Shown here one piece after another: positions 1 through 8,296 of a DNA stretch of 64,000 nucleotides (position 1 is its first letter; each line of letters begins with the position of its first letter). A program made the position numbers and the translations under genes. Source of the stretch: Symploca sp. SIO1C2. GTDB lineage: Bacteria > Cyanobacteriota > Cyanobacteriia > Cyanobacteriales > Coleofasciculaceae. Location: positions 95,192 to 159,191 of the forward strand of contig JAAHFP010000012.1 of assembly GCA_010672925.1 (NCBI GenBank), written 5' to 3'. The notes below the pieces were generated by a model, which searched no databases, was not told the origin of the DNA, and worked only from the letters and a program-made list of their open reading frames with translations.

Positions 1-1
1 A

Positions 2-1186
2 CACCTACCGGCAACCCCAGTAGTAATTGCCGATGTTTGGGTACGTGCCGGTGCGATCGCAGAACCAGGAGAATGGTCTGGTATAGCTCATTTCCTGGAG
101 CACATGATTTTCAAGGGTACTCCCACCCTGGCACCTGGTGAATTTGACTGGTTGATTGAGAGTCGTGGTGGTGCTACTAATGCTGCTACTAGTCATGATT
201 ATGCTCACTTCTACATCACTACCGCAGCTCAATACTTAGGAGAGACGCTGCCTTATCTAGCTGATTTACTCTTACATGCTGCGATTCCCGACGATGAATT
301 TGTCCGGGAAAGGGATGTGGTCTTAGAAGAAATTCGTGGCTCCTACGACAACCCAGACTGGCTAGGCTTTCAGGCACTGAATCAAAGCATTTATCAACAT
401 CACTCTTACGGACGTCCTGTTTTGGGAACAGAAGAGCATTTGCGATCGCAATCACCTCAGCAAATGCGCCACTTTCACCAACATTACTACCAACCGCAAA
501 ATATGACTGTAGTGATTGTTGGGGGAATAGACCAAGAATCAACGTTAAATTTGGTTAATAGTTCTTTTGAGCAGTTTGCTCCGGCAGTTGATTTACCAAA
601 AGTAGCAACAACGGCAGAACCACCAATTACCTTAGTCCGTCGTCAGGAGCTTTGTATCCCTCGGTTAGAGCAAGCCCGTTTATTGATGGGTTGGATTGGA
701 CCAGGAGTAGAGCAACTATCAGATGCCTACGGTTTGGATCTACTCTCTGTACTCCTAGCAGATGGACGGTCTTCTCGCTTAGTCCGAGAATTACGGGAGG
801 AAGAGCAATTAGTCTATGATATCAGCAGTAGTTTCTCGCTACAAAAAGATTCTAGTTTGTTTACGATTAATGCTTGTTTAGAACCCCAGTACCTTGAACA
901 AGTGGAAGAATTAATTTGTGCTCATTTGCGACAGTTACAGACAACACCAATTCCTCTAAGGGAACTCCAACGTTGTCAGCGGCTCCTCTGTAATGATTAC
1001 ATTTTTTCCACTGAGTCAGCTAGCCAACTAGCAGGTTTATATGGTTACTACAATACAATTGCGACAGCTGAATTAGCGGTTAGTTATCCCGATAAGATTC
1101 TCAATCTCAAGCCGTTAGACTTAATGCACTTAACTCAGCAGTATCTTTCCCCTGAGCACTACGCTGTTACGTTACTTAGGTGTTAG
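2..1186 (+). CDS. M16 family zinc peptidase, 5'-truncated by the window edge
   Basis: The open frame runs from base 2 with no start in the window, so the N-terminus lies upstream. The zinc-binding inverted motif HFLEH is encoded at 89-103, and the third ligand is the expected Glu in VVLEEIR about 75 residues later, so this is the catalytically competent subunit. The C-terminal half has the R/Y substrate-binding signature (LREEEQLVYDIS). M16B peptidases of this size degrade or process peptides as clamshell dimers. The next gene encodes a homologue without the zinc motif, so the pair probably forms an active/inactive heterodimer like mitochondrial processing peptidase (family knowledge plus inference). 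Confidence 0.93.
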   Translation, partial: HLPATPVVIADVWVRAGAIAEPGEWSGIAHFLEHMIFKGTPTLAPGEFDWLIESRGGATNAATSHDYAHFYITTAAQYLGETLPYLADLLLHAAIPDDEFVRERDVVLEEIRGSYDNPDWLGFQALNQSIYQHHSYGRPVLGTEEHLRSQSPQQMRHFHQHYYQPQNMTVVIVGGIDQESTLNLVNSSFEQFAPAVDLPKVATTAEPPITLVRRQELCIPRLEQARLLMGWIGPGVEQLSDAYGLDLLSVLLADGRSSRLVRELREEEQLVYDISSSFSLQKDSSLFTINACLEPQYLEQVEELICAHLRQLQTTPIPLRELQRCQRLLCNDYIFSTESASQLAGLYGYYNTIATAELAVSYPDKILNLKPLDLMHLTQQYLSPEHYAVTLLRC

Positions 1187-1311
1187 GGAGAATGGAGAAT
1201 GGAGAATGGAGAATGGAGAATGGAGAATGGAGAATTAACAAATAACCAACAACCAACAACAAATGACCAATGACAAACGACAAATAACAAACAACCAACA
1301 ACCAACAACAA
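1187..1311. repeat. Short tandem repeats between the two M16 genes
   Basis: Directly after the stop codon come about six copies of the heptamer GAGAATG, then AACAACC-type heptamers (aataaccaacaaccaacaac) that continue to the start codon of the next gene. This is the cyanobacterial STRR (short tandemly repeated repetitive) type of spacer. It leaves no ordinary ribosome-binding site in front of the second M16 gene. Confidence 0.85.
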
Positions 1312-2580
1312 ATGACAATTCAGCGTACAGTTCTAGATAACGGCATTGTCGTAATTAGTATAGAAAATTCAGCAGCGGATATTATTGCTAGTAGGATTTT
1401 TTTTAGGGTTGGTAGTCAGTGTGAGCCACTAGAAAAGATGGGTTTATCTCACTTACTCTCAGCTGTAGCTACTAAAGGGACAGAACAACTCTCATCCATA
1501 GAAATTGCTGAACGAGTAGAGTCGGTAGGCGCTTATCTCAGTGCGGATGCAGCTAACGATTATTTTGTACTTTCCCTGAAGACTGTTTCCACAGACTGGC
1601 CGGAAATGTTACAGTTGGCGGCAGAGATTTTGCGTTCCCCTAGTTTCCCAGAATCTGAAGTAGAACTGGAAAAACAGCTGACTATCCAGGGTATTCGCTC
1701 TCAAAAAGAACAACCTTTTACTGTTGCTTATGAACAATTACGGCGAGTAATTTATCCTAACCATCCCTATGGCACTTCAATTTTGGGAACAGAAGCAACT
1801 GCCTCTAGCCTAAACCGCACTGATTTGGAATGGTATCATCAAACTCATTTCCATCCCAACAATATGGTGATTAGTATCGCTGGTCGTTTGACTGCGGAAG
1901 AAGCAGTTGAGCAAGTAGAGAGAGTGTTTGGGGATTGGCAGCCTAAGGAGATACTTCCGACACAACCCCAGTTATCTTCCCTCACTGCCAACCCTTGTCA
2001 AGTTAAAATCCCCCAAGAAACTCAGCAATCAATTGTGATGTTGGGCTATCATGGCTCCTCTGTCCAAGAGAAGGATTATGCGATATTGAAACTGCTTAGT
2101 ACCTATCTTGGTAATGGCCTCTCTAGTCGCTTGTTTGTGGAATTGCGAGAAAAGCGGGGTTTGGCCTATGATGTCTCAGCATTTTATCCGACACGTCAGT
2201 TAGCATCGATGTTTGCTGTTTATATAGGTACAGCACCAGAAAATACGGAAACAGCTTTCGATGGTTTGCGTACAGAAGTAGAGAGGCTGGGCAATACAAA
2301 GTTGGGTTCTGAGGAACTCCAGACTGCTAAAAATAAGCTTCTAGGTCAATATGCCCTAGGCAAACAAACTAATGCTCAGTTAGCTCAAGTCTATGGTTGG
2401 TATGAAACCCTAGGATTGGGAATTGAATTTGATCTCAAATTTCAGCAAGATGTGGCTCAAGTTAACCCAACAGAAGCACAAGCAGTTGCACAGCAATATT
2501 TGATGGAGCCTTATGTCTCTGTGGTAGGTCCAGGGGAGGCAATTAATAGGCTGGATGAGGTGGTAGGTAGTAGGTTTTAG
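1312..2580 (+). CDS. M16 family peptidase-like protein lacking the zinc motif
   Basis: This 422-residue protein aligns by eye with the preceding peptidase along its length. Where HxxEH should stand it has SHLLSA, and the downstream Glu pair is not preserved in context, so it is predicted to be catalytically dead. The C-terminal domain keeps the R/Y motif (LREKRGLAYDVS). In known M16B pairs the inactive subunit helps bind substrate and stabilises the dimer, so it is probably the partner of the gene ending at 1186. The start at 1312 is the first Met and agrees with family N-termini (IQRTVLDNGIVV). The gene ends in a GTAGTAGGTTTTAG repeat that continues past the stop codon. Confidence 0.9.
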   Translation: MTIQRTVLDNGIVVISIENSAADIIASRIFFRVGSQCEPLEKMGLSHLLSAVATKGTEQLSSIEIAERVESVGAYLSADAANDYFVLSLKTVSTDWPEMLQLAAEILRSPSFPESEVELEKQLTIQGIRSQKEQPFTVAYEQLRRVIYPNHPYGTSILGTEATASSLNRTDLEWYHQTHFHPNNMVISIAGRLTAEEAVEQVERVFGDWQPKEILPTQPQLSSLTANPCQVKIPQETQQSIVMLGYHGSSVQEKDYAILKLLSTYLGNGLSSRLFVELREKRGLAYDVSAFYPTRQLASMFAVYIGTAPENTETAFDGLRTEVERLGNTKLGSEELQTAKNKLLGQYALGKQTNAQLAQVYGWYETLGLGIEFDLKFQQDVAQVNPTEAQAVAQQYLMEPYVSVVGPGEAINRLDEVVGSRF

Positions 2581-3048
2581 GTAGTAGGTTTTAGGTAGTA
2601 AGTGGCAGGGAGAAGCCAAAGAAATATCTTAATTGAAAGGAAGAGTTTTTATACAATCTCTTGTGGAACAGGCATCTTGCCTGTCTTAACAGTTGCTATC
2701 TGGGAAGATGCCTATTATAAAAAAAATAATAGCATAAAATAACAGCAATATCTTTAATCTCTAGTGGAACAGGCATCTTGCCTGTCTTAACAGTTGCTAT
2801 TTGGAAAGATGCCTATTATAAAAAAAATAATAGCATAAAATAGCAGCAATATCTTTAATCTCTCGTGGAACAGGCATCTTGCCTGTCTTAACGGTTGCTA
2901 TTTGGGAATATGCGAGCATCTAGGTTATTAACTAGCCCTAATCGTATTTTTTTACCTGACCAGACTCTACAGGCGCACACGTATCCCATTGTCCATAACA
3001 ATACCACCAAAAAGTAGATTGAGGGAAAATCAACTCATTATTCATTGC
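2581..3048. repeat. Non-coding spacer dominated by a 101-bp tandem repeat
   Basis: No gene is visible in this stretch. It begins with GTAGTAGGTTTTAG repeats, then holds the 101-bp tandem repeat described separately, and ends with about 130 bp of unassigned sequence before the propeller pseudogene. Confidence 0.7.
2658..2918. repeat. 101-bp tandem repeat, about 2.5 copies, with a perfect 7-bp hairpin
   Basis: The phrase GTGGAACAGGCATCTTGCC begins at 2663, 2764 and 2865, giving an exact 101-bp period. Each unit contains ACAGGCA-TCT-TGCCTGT, a perfect 7-bp stem with a 3-nt loop, followed by TTGCTAT and an A-rich run (attataaaaaaaataatagc). The hairpin core also occurs near 29281, 35167 and 40934, and the A-rich part recurs near 13370-13406, so the unit belongs to a dispersed repeat family. 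Confidence 0.92.
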
Positions 3049-3100
3049 TGGTTCGGCAATTCAGTAGCCATCAGTGTAGATGTGGCCATTGTCGGAGCAC

Positions 3101-3389
3101 GGTTAGCTGCATCCGTGTCAACTTAAGCCACAAGCCTTGCCAATTAATTGTTTCCAGCCGTTTGACTTTAACTGAGCGGGTGGCGTTACCCTACCCGATT
3201 AACAGGAGAAAGAGCCAGCGACAGGAGCATTCTCTTGCTCCCCCAGCTTCCCCAGCTTCCCCAGCTCCCACGGCTTCCCCAGCTTCCCCAGCTCCCCCGG
3301 CTTCCTCAGCTTCCCCAGCTTCCCCAGCTTCCCCAGCTCCCCATACTTCGAGCACTTTTCCGCTTAAGTTGACACCAATGGGTTAGCTG
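3101..3389. mobile_element. 271-bp MITE-like element with 9-bp target duplication
   Basis: The element covers 3110-3380. Its left end CATCCGTGTCAACTTAAGC (3110-3128) and right end GCTTAAGTTGACACCAATG (3362-3380) are inverted repeats matching at 17 of 19 positions. It is flanked by perfect 9-bp direct repeats GGTTAGCTG (3101-3109 and 3381-3389). It has no transposase frame, so it would be non-autonomous. The interior carries an array of the 9-mer GCTTCCCCA. A right-end-like fragment (16 of 19 matches) also lies at 8212-8230. Confidence 0.9.
3238..3346. repeat. 9-bp tandem repeat array GCTTCCCCA
   Basis: About twelve copies of GCTTCCCCA and close variants lie inside the MITE-like element. They produce the Pro/Ala/Ser-rich string of a spurious open frame. 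The array either expanded inside the element or was captured by it. Confidence 0.85.
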
Positions 3390-3445
3390 ATGCTCCTGGC
3401 CAACCTGATGCCGGGGCAGTCTATATTTTTCAGTCTGAGGACTAG

Positions 3446-3761
3446 TATCGCTACGGGAAATTAAGAATTAATAATCTTTATAAAGTAAGCATTCTATCGA
3501 CTTGTTTATAAGAATAACACCAATTCCTTGCACTTTAACCTAACAAGGGAAAGTTTAAGCAATGTATCAAAGTTGAAAGAATTATTAAATTTAGTTATTT
3601 GGGCAAAAATATTAACCTAAAATTCAAAGCCTAAATCCCGAAAAATGCAGTAGCATTCTCCACCCTAAGAGTGATGAATACGACTACAAAACTTAGTTAA
3701 AACTCCAAGAAAATATCTCTTGTGTAAAAATTTTCTACTTGGATTTAACAATATCAAACTG
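3446..3761. repeat. Spacer with a stop-codon-associated dispersed repeat
   Basis: Bases 3446-3510 match the sequence just after the intact propeller gene (13118-13190), after the amidase (from 54612) and, inverted, after the glycosyltransferase (60917-60982). The shared text is TAGTAYCGCTACGCGGAATTAAG, followed by GCTTATAGAGTAAGGATTCTATC. The rest of the gap is A+T-rich, with no recognised gene or leader. Confidence 0.75.
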
Positions 3762-5411
3762 ATGACACCCGTCGATTTGACTAAATGGACTGCTGAATCC
3801 TACGATCGCGCTCAGATTGGAGCCCTCAAATATAAAGCTCAGGAAGCGGAATGGCAGGTTTCCGCCGATGGCAAGTCAGTCACTCAACCGATGAATGGAC
3901 AACCCACTTTTTTCTATAGTGACTTTAAAAGTTTGGGGGCGAAAATCTCTGTTAAGGTTGATGTAGAAACCCGTGCTGACGATGACTTTATTGGTTTTGC
4001 GTTGAACTTCCAACCAGGGGATACTAGCAACCAAAATGCTGATTTTCTCTTGCTCAACTGGGACGCTGAAAAGCAACGAGAGGGACTGAAATTATCCCGA
4101 GTGCAAGGTATTCCCAGCTTCCTAGACTTTATTAAACTGCCAGAAGTAGCTAAGGGGAAAACTCTAGGCTCTAAAGCCTGGGAACACAAGACAATCTATC
4201 AGTTTGAGTTTATTTGCAGCAAAAACAAGTTGCAAATTTGGGTAGATGGAAGCTTGGAATTTGACTTGGATGGGGAGTTTGAGGATGGGCAGTTTGCCTG
4301 TTTCGATTGCTCTCAGCAAGGAGTGATTTTTAGCGATATTCAAGCTGATACCAAGGTCAGATTTATTGGAGGTGGCTCACCAACTAATATTAGCCGCAAT
4401 GTGGAATTCTCCGGTGGTTCAGAATATGGCGACGGTGACCTGCGGTTTAACCTCACCAATGGCACGACTAATGACCAGCTAAGCCTGACTAGTGCTGCTA
4501 ATCCTAACGCTAAAGGAGCTATCTCAGTGGATAGTTCTGGCTCCATTTTCCTGGGTAATGGTTCTGGCACTCGTCGCATTGGTTCGATTAACAGTAACGA
4601 AAATGGAACCAATGGTAAAGCCTTAACTATTAATTTCTCCAGTCCCCTCACTAATGGTGGGTTTGAAACTGGTGACTTGCAGGGTTGGACGGCTTTTGAG
4701 CAAAACTACAGCAGCGTCTACAACCTCAATGGTCAAAGTATTGCCTACCATTTCACTAATAGTAGGGGCGGTACAGGCACTGGTAGCATTATTGTTTCCA
4801 CCCCTTCTGGAACTCCGTCATATAGAGTCAGTATCGACAGCCAAACCGTGAGCAGCGGTAACTATGCCCTACGCTTAGTCAGTAGTGGCGCAATCACCGG
4901 TCCTTCGGGGCACGATAGTCCTTCGGGTAACGGCTCCCTCCACGGTCCTTACGTTCGTAGTGACCCCTTCCAAGCCTTCGCAGGCGATCGCATCGCGGTG
5001 GATTTTTCTGCTCAGCAGGGAAGTGATGCCTACGAAGTTTTCGGCTTTTTAGTCGAGACAGGCAGCAATACCCGCACTCAACTGTTTGCCAAGCGTGGTG
5101 ATCAAGTTCCTTTTAACCCAATCAACGGTACTGTTCCCGCTGATGGGGAGTATGAGTTTGAATTTGTCTGTGGCTCCTACGACAAAACCGGTGGACTTGC
5201 TCTTGGTGCCAGCTTGTTTGTAGACAATGTGCGGTTGGTTTCCGCTACTTTGATCACCGATGCTGTTATCCAAGCGATTACAGATCAGGTTACCTATAGC
5301 AACAATTCTCAAAATCCCCAGACTCACACCCGTCACCTCGAAATTACTCGCAAGACTGCTGACAAAGTAACGGATTCTACGACAGTGGATATTTTGTTTG
5401 GGACAGCTTAG
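3762..5411 (+). CDS. Thrombospondin-C-like N-domain protein with adhesin-like C-terminal modules
   Basis: The start is placed at the ATG at 3762 ([15 protein letters not shown]), because this matches the starts of the two propeller paralogues ([14 protein letters not shown]); the frame is open 42 bases further upstream only through a TTG. Residues 1 to about 205 form a thrombospondin-C-like jelly-roll domain ([36 protein letters not shown]). The C-terminal half differs from the paralogues: an [13 protein letters not shown] module typical of bacterial carbohydrate-binding or adhesin proteins, and a final stretch ([17 protein letters not shown]) like the cadherin-like repeats of large RTX-type adhesins. 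No signal peptide is visible. It looks like a chimaera of the cluster's N-domain and adhesin pieces. The exact function is unknown. Confidence 0.72.
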   Translation: MTPVDLTKWTAESYDRAQIGALKYKAQEAEWQVSADGKSVTQPMNGQPTFFYSDFKSLGAKISVKVDVETRADDDFIGFALNFQPGDTSNQNADFLLLNWDAEKQREGLKLSRVQGIPSFLDFIKLPEVAKGKTLGSKAWEHKTIYQFEFICSKNKLQIWVDGSLEFDLDGEFEDGQFACFDCSQQGVIFSDIQADTKVRFIGGGSPTNISRNVEFSGGSEYGDGDLRFNLTNGTTNDQLSLTSAANPNAKGAISVDSSGSIFLGNGSGTRRIGSINSNENGTNGKALTINFSSPLTNGGFETGDLQGWTAFEQNYSSVYNLNGQSIAYHFTNSRGGTGTGSIIVSTPSGTPSYRVSIDSQTVSSGNYALRLVSSGAITGPSGHDSPSGNGSLHGPYVRSDPFQAFAGDRIAVDFSAQQGSDAYEVFGFLVETGSNTRTQLFAKRGDQVPFNPINGTVPADGEYEFEFVCGSYDKTGGLALGASLFVDNVRLVSATLITDAVIQAITDQVTYSNNSQNPQTHTRHLEITRKTADKVTDSTTVDILFGTA

Positions 5412-5728
<317 letters not shown>

Positions 5729-5748
5729 TAAGAGGATGAAAAAAACTG

Positions 5749-7584
5749 ATGAAACCCGTTGATTTAACTAAGTGGACAGTCGAAACCTATACTAAGAGGG
5801 ACATGCACGCAGAAAGGTATCTTAGTAAAAATCCTAGTAGAGGACTTCAGGAACAACCAAACTGGCATATCTTACCGGATGGCAAGTCAGTCCAACAATC
5901 TGTACAGTCTCTACCTACTTTTTTCTACAGTGACTTTAATGCCTTGGGTCACAAAATCTCCCTGACAGTTAATGCTGAGCAAAGTTTCATCAATAACTTT
6001 ATTGGCTTTGCTTTGAACTTTCAGCCAGGGGATGCTAAAGAAGACAAAGCAGATGCAGATTTTCTCTTGCTCAACTGGATGGCTAGAAGCGACCATAAAC
6101 CTGGACTGAGGTTATCGCGAATGAAGGGGCCTGTCTCCTATCTGGGTTTTTTTCGACTGCCGGAAGTAGTAGAGGCGAAAAACCTAGGTTCGGCAAAATG
6201 GGAACACGAGAGAGACTATCACTTCGAGATTGTTTTCACCAAAACTAAGTTGCAAATCTGGGTAGATAAGAGTCTAGAATTTGACCTTGACGATAACTTT
6301 GAGGACGGGAGATTTGCCCTGTTCGATTGTGCCCAGGACTTAATTGACTTTAAGGACATCCAAGCAGATCTTAAAGAAGACCCTCCTTCTTGGGAAAAAC
6401 TAACCCACCGCCAACTCCAACCCTCTGATTTAAAGACTAATGACGGTTTTGGCTGGTCTGTCGCCGTCAATAAGGAAACGGCGATTGTCGGGGCAGCTCT
6501 CAAAGAAGCTCCCGGCGGCAAAATGAATGCTGGAGCTGCCTACATCTTTCAACGAGAAGGGGGAACCTGGCAACAACAAGGAGGGCGGCTCCAACCCCCC
6601 CAATTACAGAGCAATGACATCTTTGGCTGTTCTGTGGCTATCAGTGAAAAGGCGGCGATTGTCGGGGTACTTGTAGGAGACCAAAAAAATCCAGGCTCAG
6701 CTTATATTTACCAATTAGAGGGAAAAACTTGGCAAGAAAAACCAGCACTCCAGCATTCTGATGGGGAAAAAGGAGATCAATTCGGCTGTTCTGTTGCCAT
6801 CAGTGGGGATATCGCGATTGTTGGAGCACAAGAAGCCGATGCTCCTGGCAAACCGCATATGGGGGCAGTCTATATCTACCAAAATCAAGGAGGAACCTGG
6901 ACACAACAAGGAGCGCCACTCCGACCCTCTGATGGGAAGAATGGGGATCGATTCGGCTGTTCTGTTGCCATCAGTGGGGATATTGCGATTATTGGAGCCA
7001 AGCAAGCTGACGTTGATGGTAAAGGTAATGCGGGAGCTGTTTATATCTTTCAACGGCAAGGGGCAACCTGGACACAACAACAGAAACTCACTGCTTCTGA
7101 TTTGGAGAGTCGGGACTTCTTCGGCTGTTCTGTTGCCATTAGTGGGGAGGTGGCAATTGTGGGAGCAAGCCAAGCTGCTGCTCCTGGGGGCAAAACCTAT
7201 GCTGGAGCTGCCTATATCTTTCAGTTGGAAGGGAAAACCTGGCAACAACAAGCCGGACCACTCCAACCTCCTCAATTACAGAGCAATGATGGCTTCGGCT
7301 GTTCTGTAGCTATTAGTAAGAAGCTGGCAATTGTGGGGGCAAACCAAGCGGATGCTTCTGGCAAAACCCATGCTGGAGCTGCCTATATGTATCAATGGGA
7401 AGGAGGAACTTGGCAACTATTAAAAAAACCAACACAACCACTCCAACCCCCCCAATTACAGAGCAATGACCTTTTCGGCTGTTCTGTGGCTATCAGTGAG
7501 GAAGTAGCGATCGTTGGGGCACAAGCAGCGGATACTGCTGGTACACAGGATACTGGAGCTGTCTATGTTTTTGAGGCTGGATAG
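5749..7584 (+). CDS. Thrombospondin-C-like domain plus 7-bladed FG-GAP beta-propeller protein
   Basis: Residues 1 to about 210 are the same thrombospondin-C-like domain as in the preceding gene ([36 protein letters not shown]). From about residue 220 to the end there are seven repeats of the form FGCSVAISGDIAIVGA followed by AGAVYIFQ, so a closed seven-bladed integrin-alpha-type propeller is predicted. Blade 2 is shorter than the others. There is no signal peptide or membrane segment, so a cytosolic or non-classically released binding protein is likely (inference). An upstream AAGAGGA may serve as the ribosome-binding site. A close paralogue lies at 11303-13117. Confidence 0.82.
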   Translation: MKPVDLTKWTVETYTKRDMHAERYLSKNPSRGLQEQPNWHILPDGKSVQQSVQSLPTFFYSDFNALGHKISLTVNAEQSFINNFIGFALNFQPGDAKEDKADADFLLLNWMARSDHKPGLRLSRMKGPVSYLGFFRLPEVVEAKNLGSAKWEHERDYHFEIVFTKTKLQIWVDKSLEFDLDDNFEDGRFALFDCAQDLIDFKDIQADLKEDPPSWEKLTHRQLQPSDLKTNDGFGWSVAVNKETAIVGAALKEAPGGKMNAGAAYIFQREGGTWQQQGGRLQPPQLQSNDIFGCSVAISEKAAIVGVLVGDQKNPGSAYIYQLEGKTWQEKPALQHSDGEKGDQFGCSVAISGDIAIVGAQEADAPGKPHMGAVYIYQNQGGTWTQQGAPLRPSDGKNGDRFGCSVAISGDIAIIGAKQADVDGKGNAGAVYIFQRQGATWTQQQKLTASDLESRDFFGCSVAISGEVAIVGASQAAAPGGKTYAGAAYIFQLEGKTWQQQAGPLQPPQLQSNDGFGCSVAISKKLAIVGANQADASGKTHAGAAYMYQWEGGTWQLLKKPTQPLQPPQLQSNDLFGCSVAISEEVAIVGAQAADTAGTQDTGAVYVFEAG

Positions 7585-7763
7585 AGAAAGGTGAAACTTT
7601 TGTCTTGGGGGGAAATTTAACCCCCTCTAACTCCCTTAGTAAGGGGGAGGACAAGAGTTCTCACAAGAGTAGGTTTTTTTCTTTCGGGTGGGGACAAGAC
7701 TTTCCCTCCTTAGTAAACAGGGATTAAGGGGAGTTTGTTCATTTAGCTTAAAAATGTAGGTTG

Positions 7764-8104
7764 GGTGAAACTAAGATCTTGCACCATTCTCAACAAACTC
7801 CAAAACCGCCGTGGACTTAAGTCCACGGCTAATAACTCAAGTCCACTCAAGTGGACTAAAACTCACATCTTGCACTATGCATCATAAATACTTACTAGGG
7901 TCAGTTACAACAATCAATTCCAATGCTGAAATCGTCAAATCTTATGACTGTTCCCTCTTCCCTAACGACCCAGGTCAATGTTCGACAGGCGTGCAAGATC
8001 TCAGTAAAACCTTTATCCAGTCGTCTTTAGACGACTTGGTTTATTAGACAGGGGTTTAAACCCCTGGCGGGTTATCGAGAATGGTGCAAGATTTTAGGTG
8101 AAAC
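7764..8104. mobile_element. 325-bp MITE-like element with 20-bp inverted ends and 8-bp target duplication
   Basis: The element is 7772-8096. The left end TAAGATCTTGCACCATTCTC (7772-7791) and right end GAGAATGGTGCAAGATTTTA (8077-8096) are inverted repeats with one mismatch in 20. Perfect 8-bp direct repeats GGTGAAAC flank it (7764-7771, 8097-8104). Excision would restore GTAGGTTGGGTGAAACGGAG, the normal sequence of the palindromic element it interrupts. The interior has stacked perfect palindromes: the 22-bp one at about 7808-7829, GTCCACTCAAGTGGAC, and CAGGGGTTTAAACCCCTG. Confidence 0.88.
7857..8010. mobile_element. Possible 142-bp element nested inside the 325-bp element
   Basis: Bases 7863-8004 begin TCACATCTTGCAC and end GTGCAAGATCTCAG, inverted repeats sharing ATCTTGCAC. 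They are flanked by 6-bp direct repeats TAAAAC (7857-7862, 8005-8010). About 96 bp from its left end recur at 28648-28743, starting at the same terminus, which supports this being a separate element. The ends are less perfect than those of the host element. Confidence 0.6.
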
Positions 8105-8234
8105 GGAGTGAAACCCAGCACAATGTACTCCGGCGTTGAGTTACGCGATCGCAACCCCCAACCTACTTACTCCACTATTTTAGCTGTGGTACAGCAGTAG
8201 TGGTACGGCAAGCTTAAGTTGAAACCCATCTCAC

Positions 8235-8296
8235 CAAATTTGTGAACAGACATTGCTTTCGTTGAAATTATTGACTAGAAAATTACGAGCAAAAAA
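8235..8296 (+). promoter_or_regulatory. Conserved cluster leader, copy 1
   Basis: The segment reads GTGAACAGACATTGCTTTCG and then TTGAAATTATTGACTAGAAA, and ends at the ATG at 8297. It matches the sequences ahead of 13653 (13591-13652) and 11303 (11248-11302). It contains TTGACT, and a purine-rich ribosome-binding region in the other copies (AATTAGGAA). It could be a shared promoter or 5' UTR, or simply a duplicated flank. Confidence 0.6.

Larger units (their letters stand above)
3049..3445 (+). pseudogene. FG-GAP propeller gene relic split by a MITE-like insertion
   Basis: Bases 3049-3109 encode WFGNSVAISVDVAIVGA plus a few residues, the same blade motif as in the two intact propeller genes downstream. 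The frame resumes at 3390 as DAPGQPDAGAVYIFQSED then stop, matching the C-terminus of the gene ending at 13117 (DAPGIVDVGAAYIFQSED). Removing 3110-3389 (the element plus one 9-bp target copy) rejoins the frame exactly. Only the last blade survives; upstream of 3049 there is no similarity, so this is the 3' remnant of a larger gene. The 113-residue open frame that spans the junction is not a real gene. Confidence 0.88.
7585..8296. repeat. 712-bp spacer made of nested repeats and a conserved leader
   Basis: No gene is supported here. In order it holds a hairpin-type repeat (ctcccttagtaagggggag near 7628), the left half of a GTAGGTTGGGT element (7745-7771), the nested insertion 7772-8096, the right half of that element (8097 to about 8190), a MITE-end relic at 8212-8230, and the cluster leader 8235-8296. 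The 78-residue frame at 7811-8047 lies wholly inside the insertion. Confidence 0.8.

Noticed and set aside
2658-2918. CRISPR array suggested by the 101-bp spaced repeats
   Set aside because: The whole 101-bp unit is conserved, not just a short repeat with unique spacers, and no cas gene is nearby.
3045-3386. 113-residue + strand ORF rich in Pro, Ala and Ser
   Set aside because: It spans the insertion junction and the GCTTCCCCA array of the MITE-like element; its ends belong to the split propeller gene.
7811-8047. 78-residue + strand ORF
   Set aside because: It lies wholly in the palindromic interior of the 325-bp element and has no protein-like composition.
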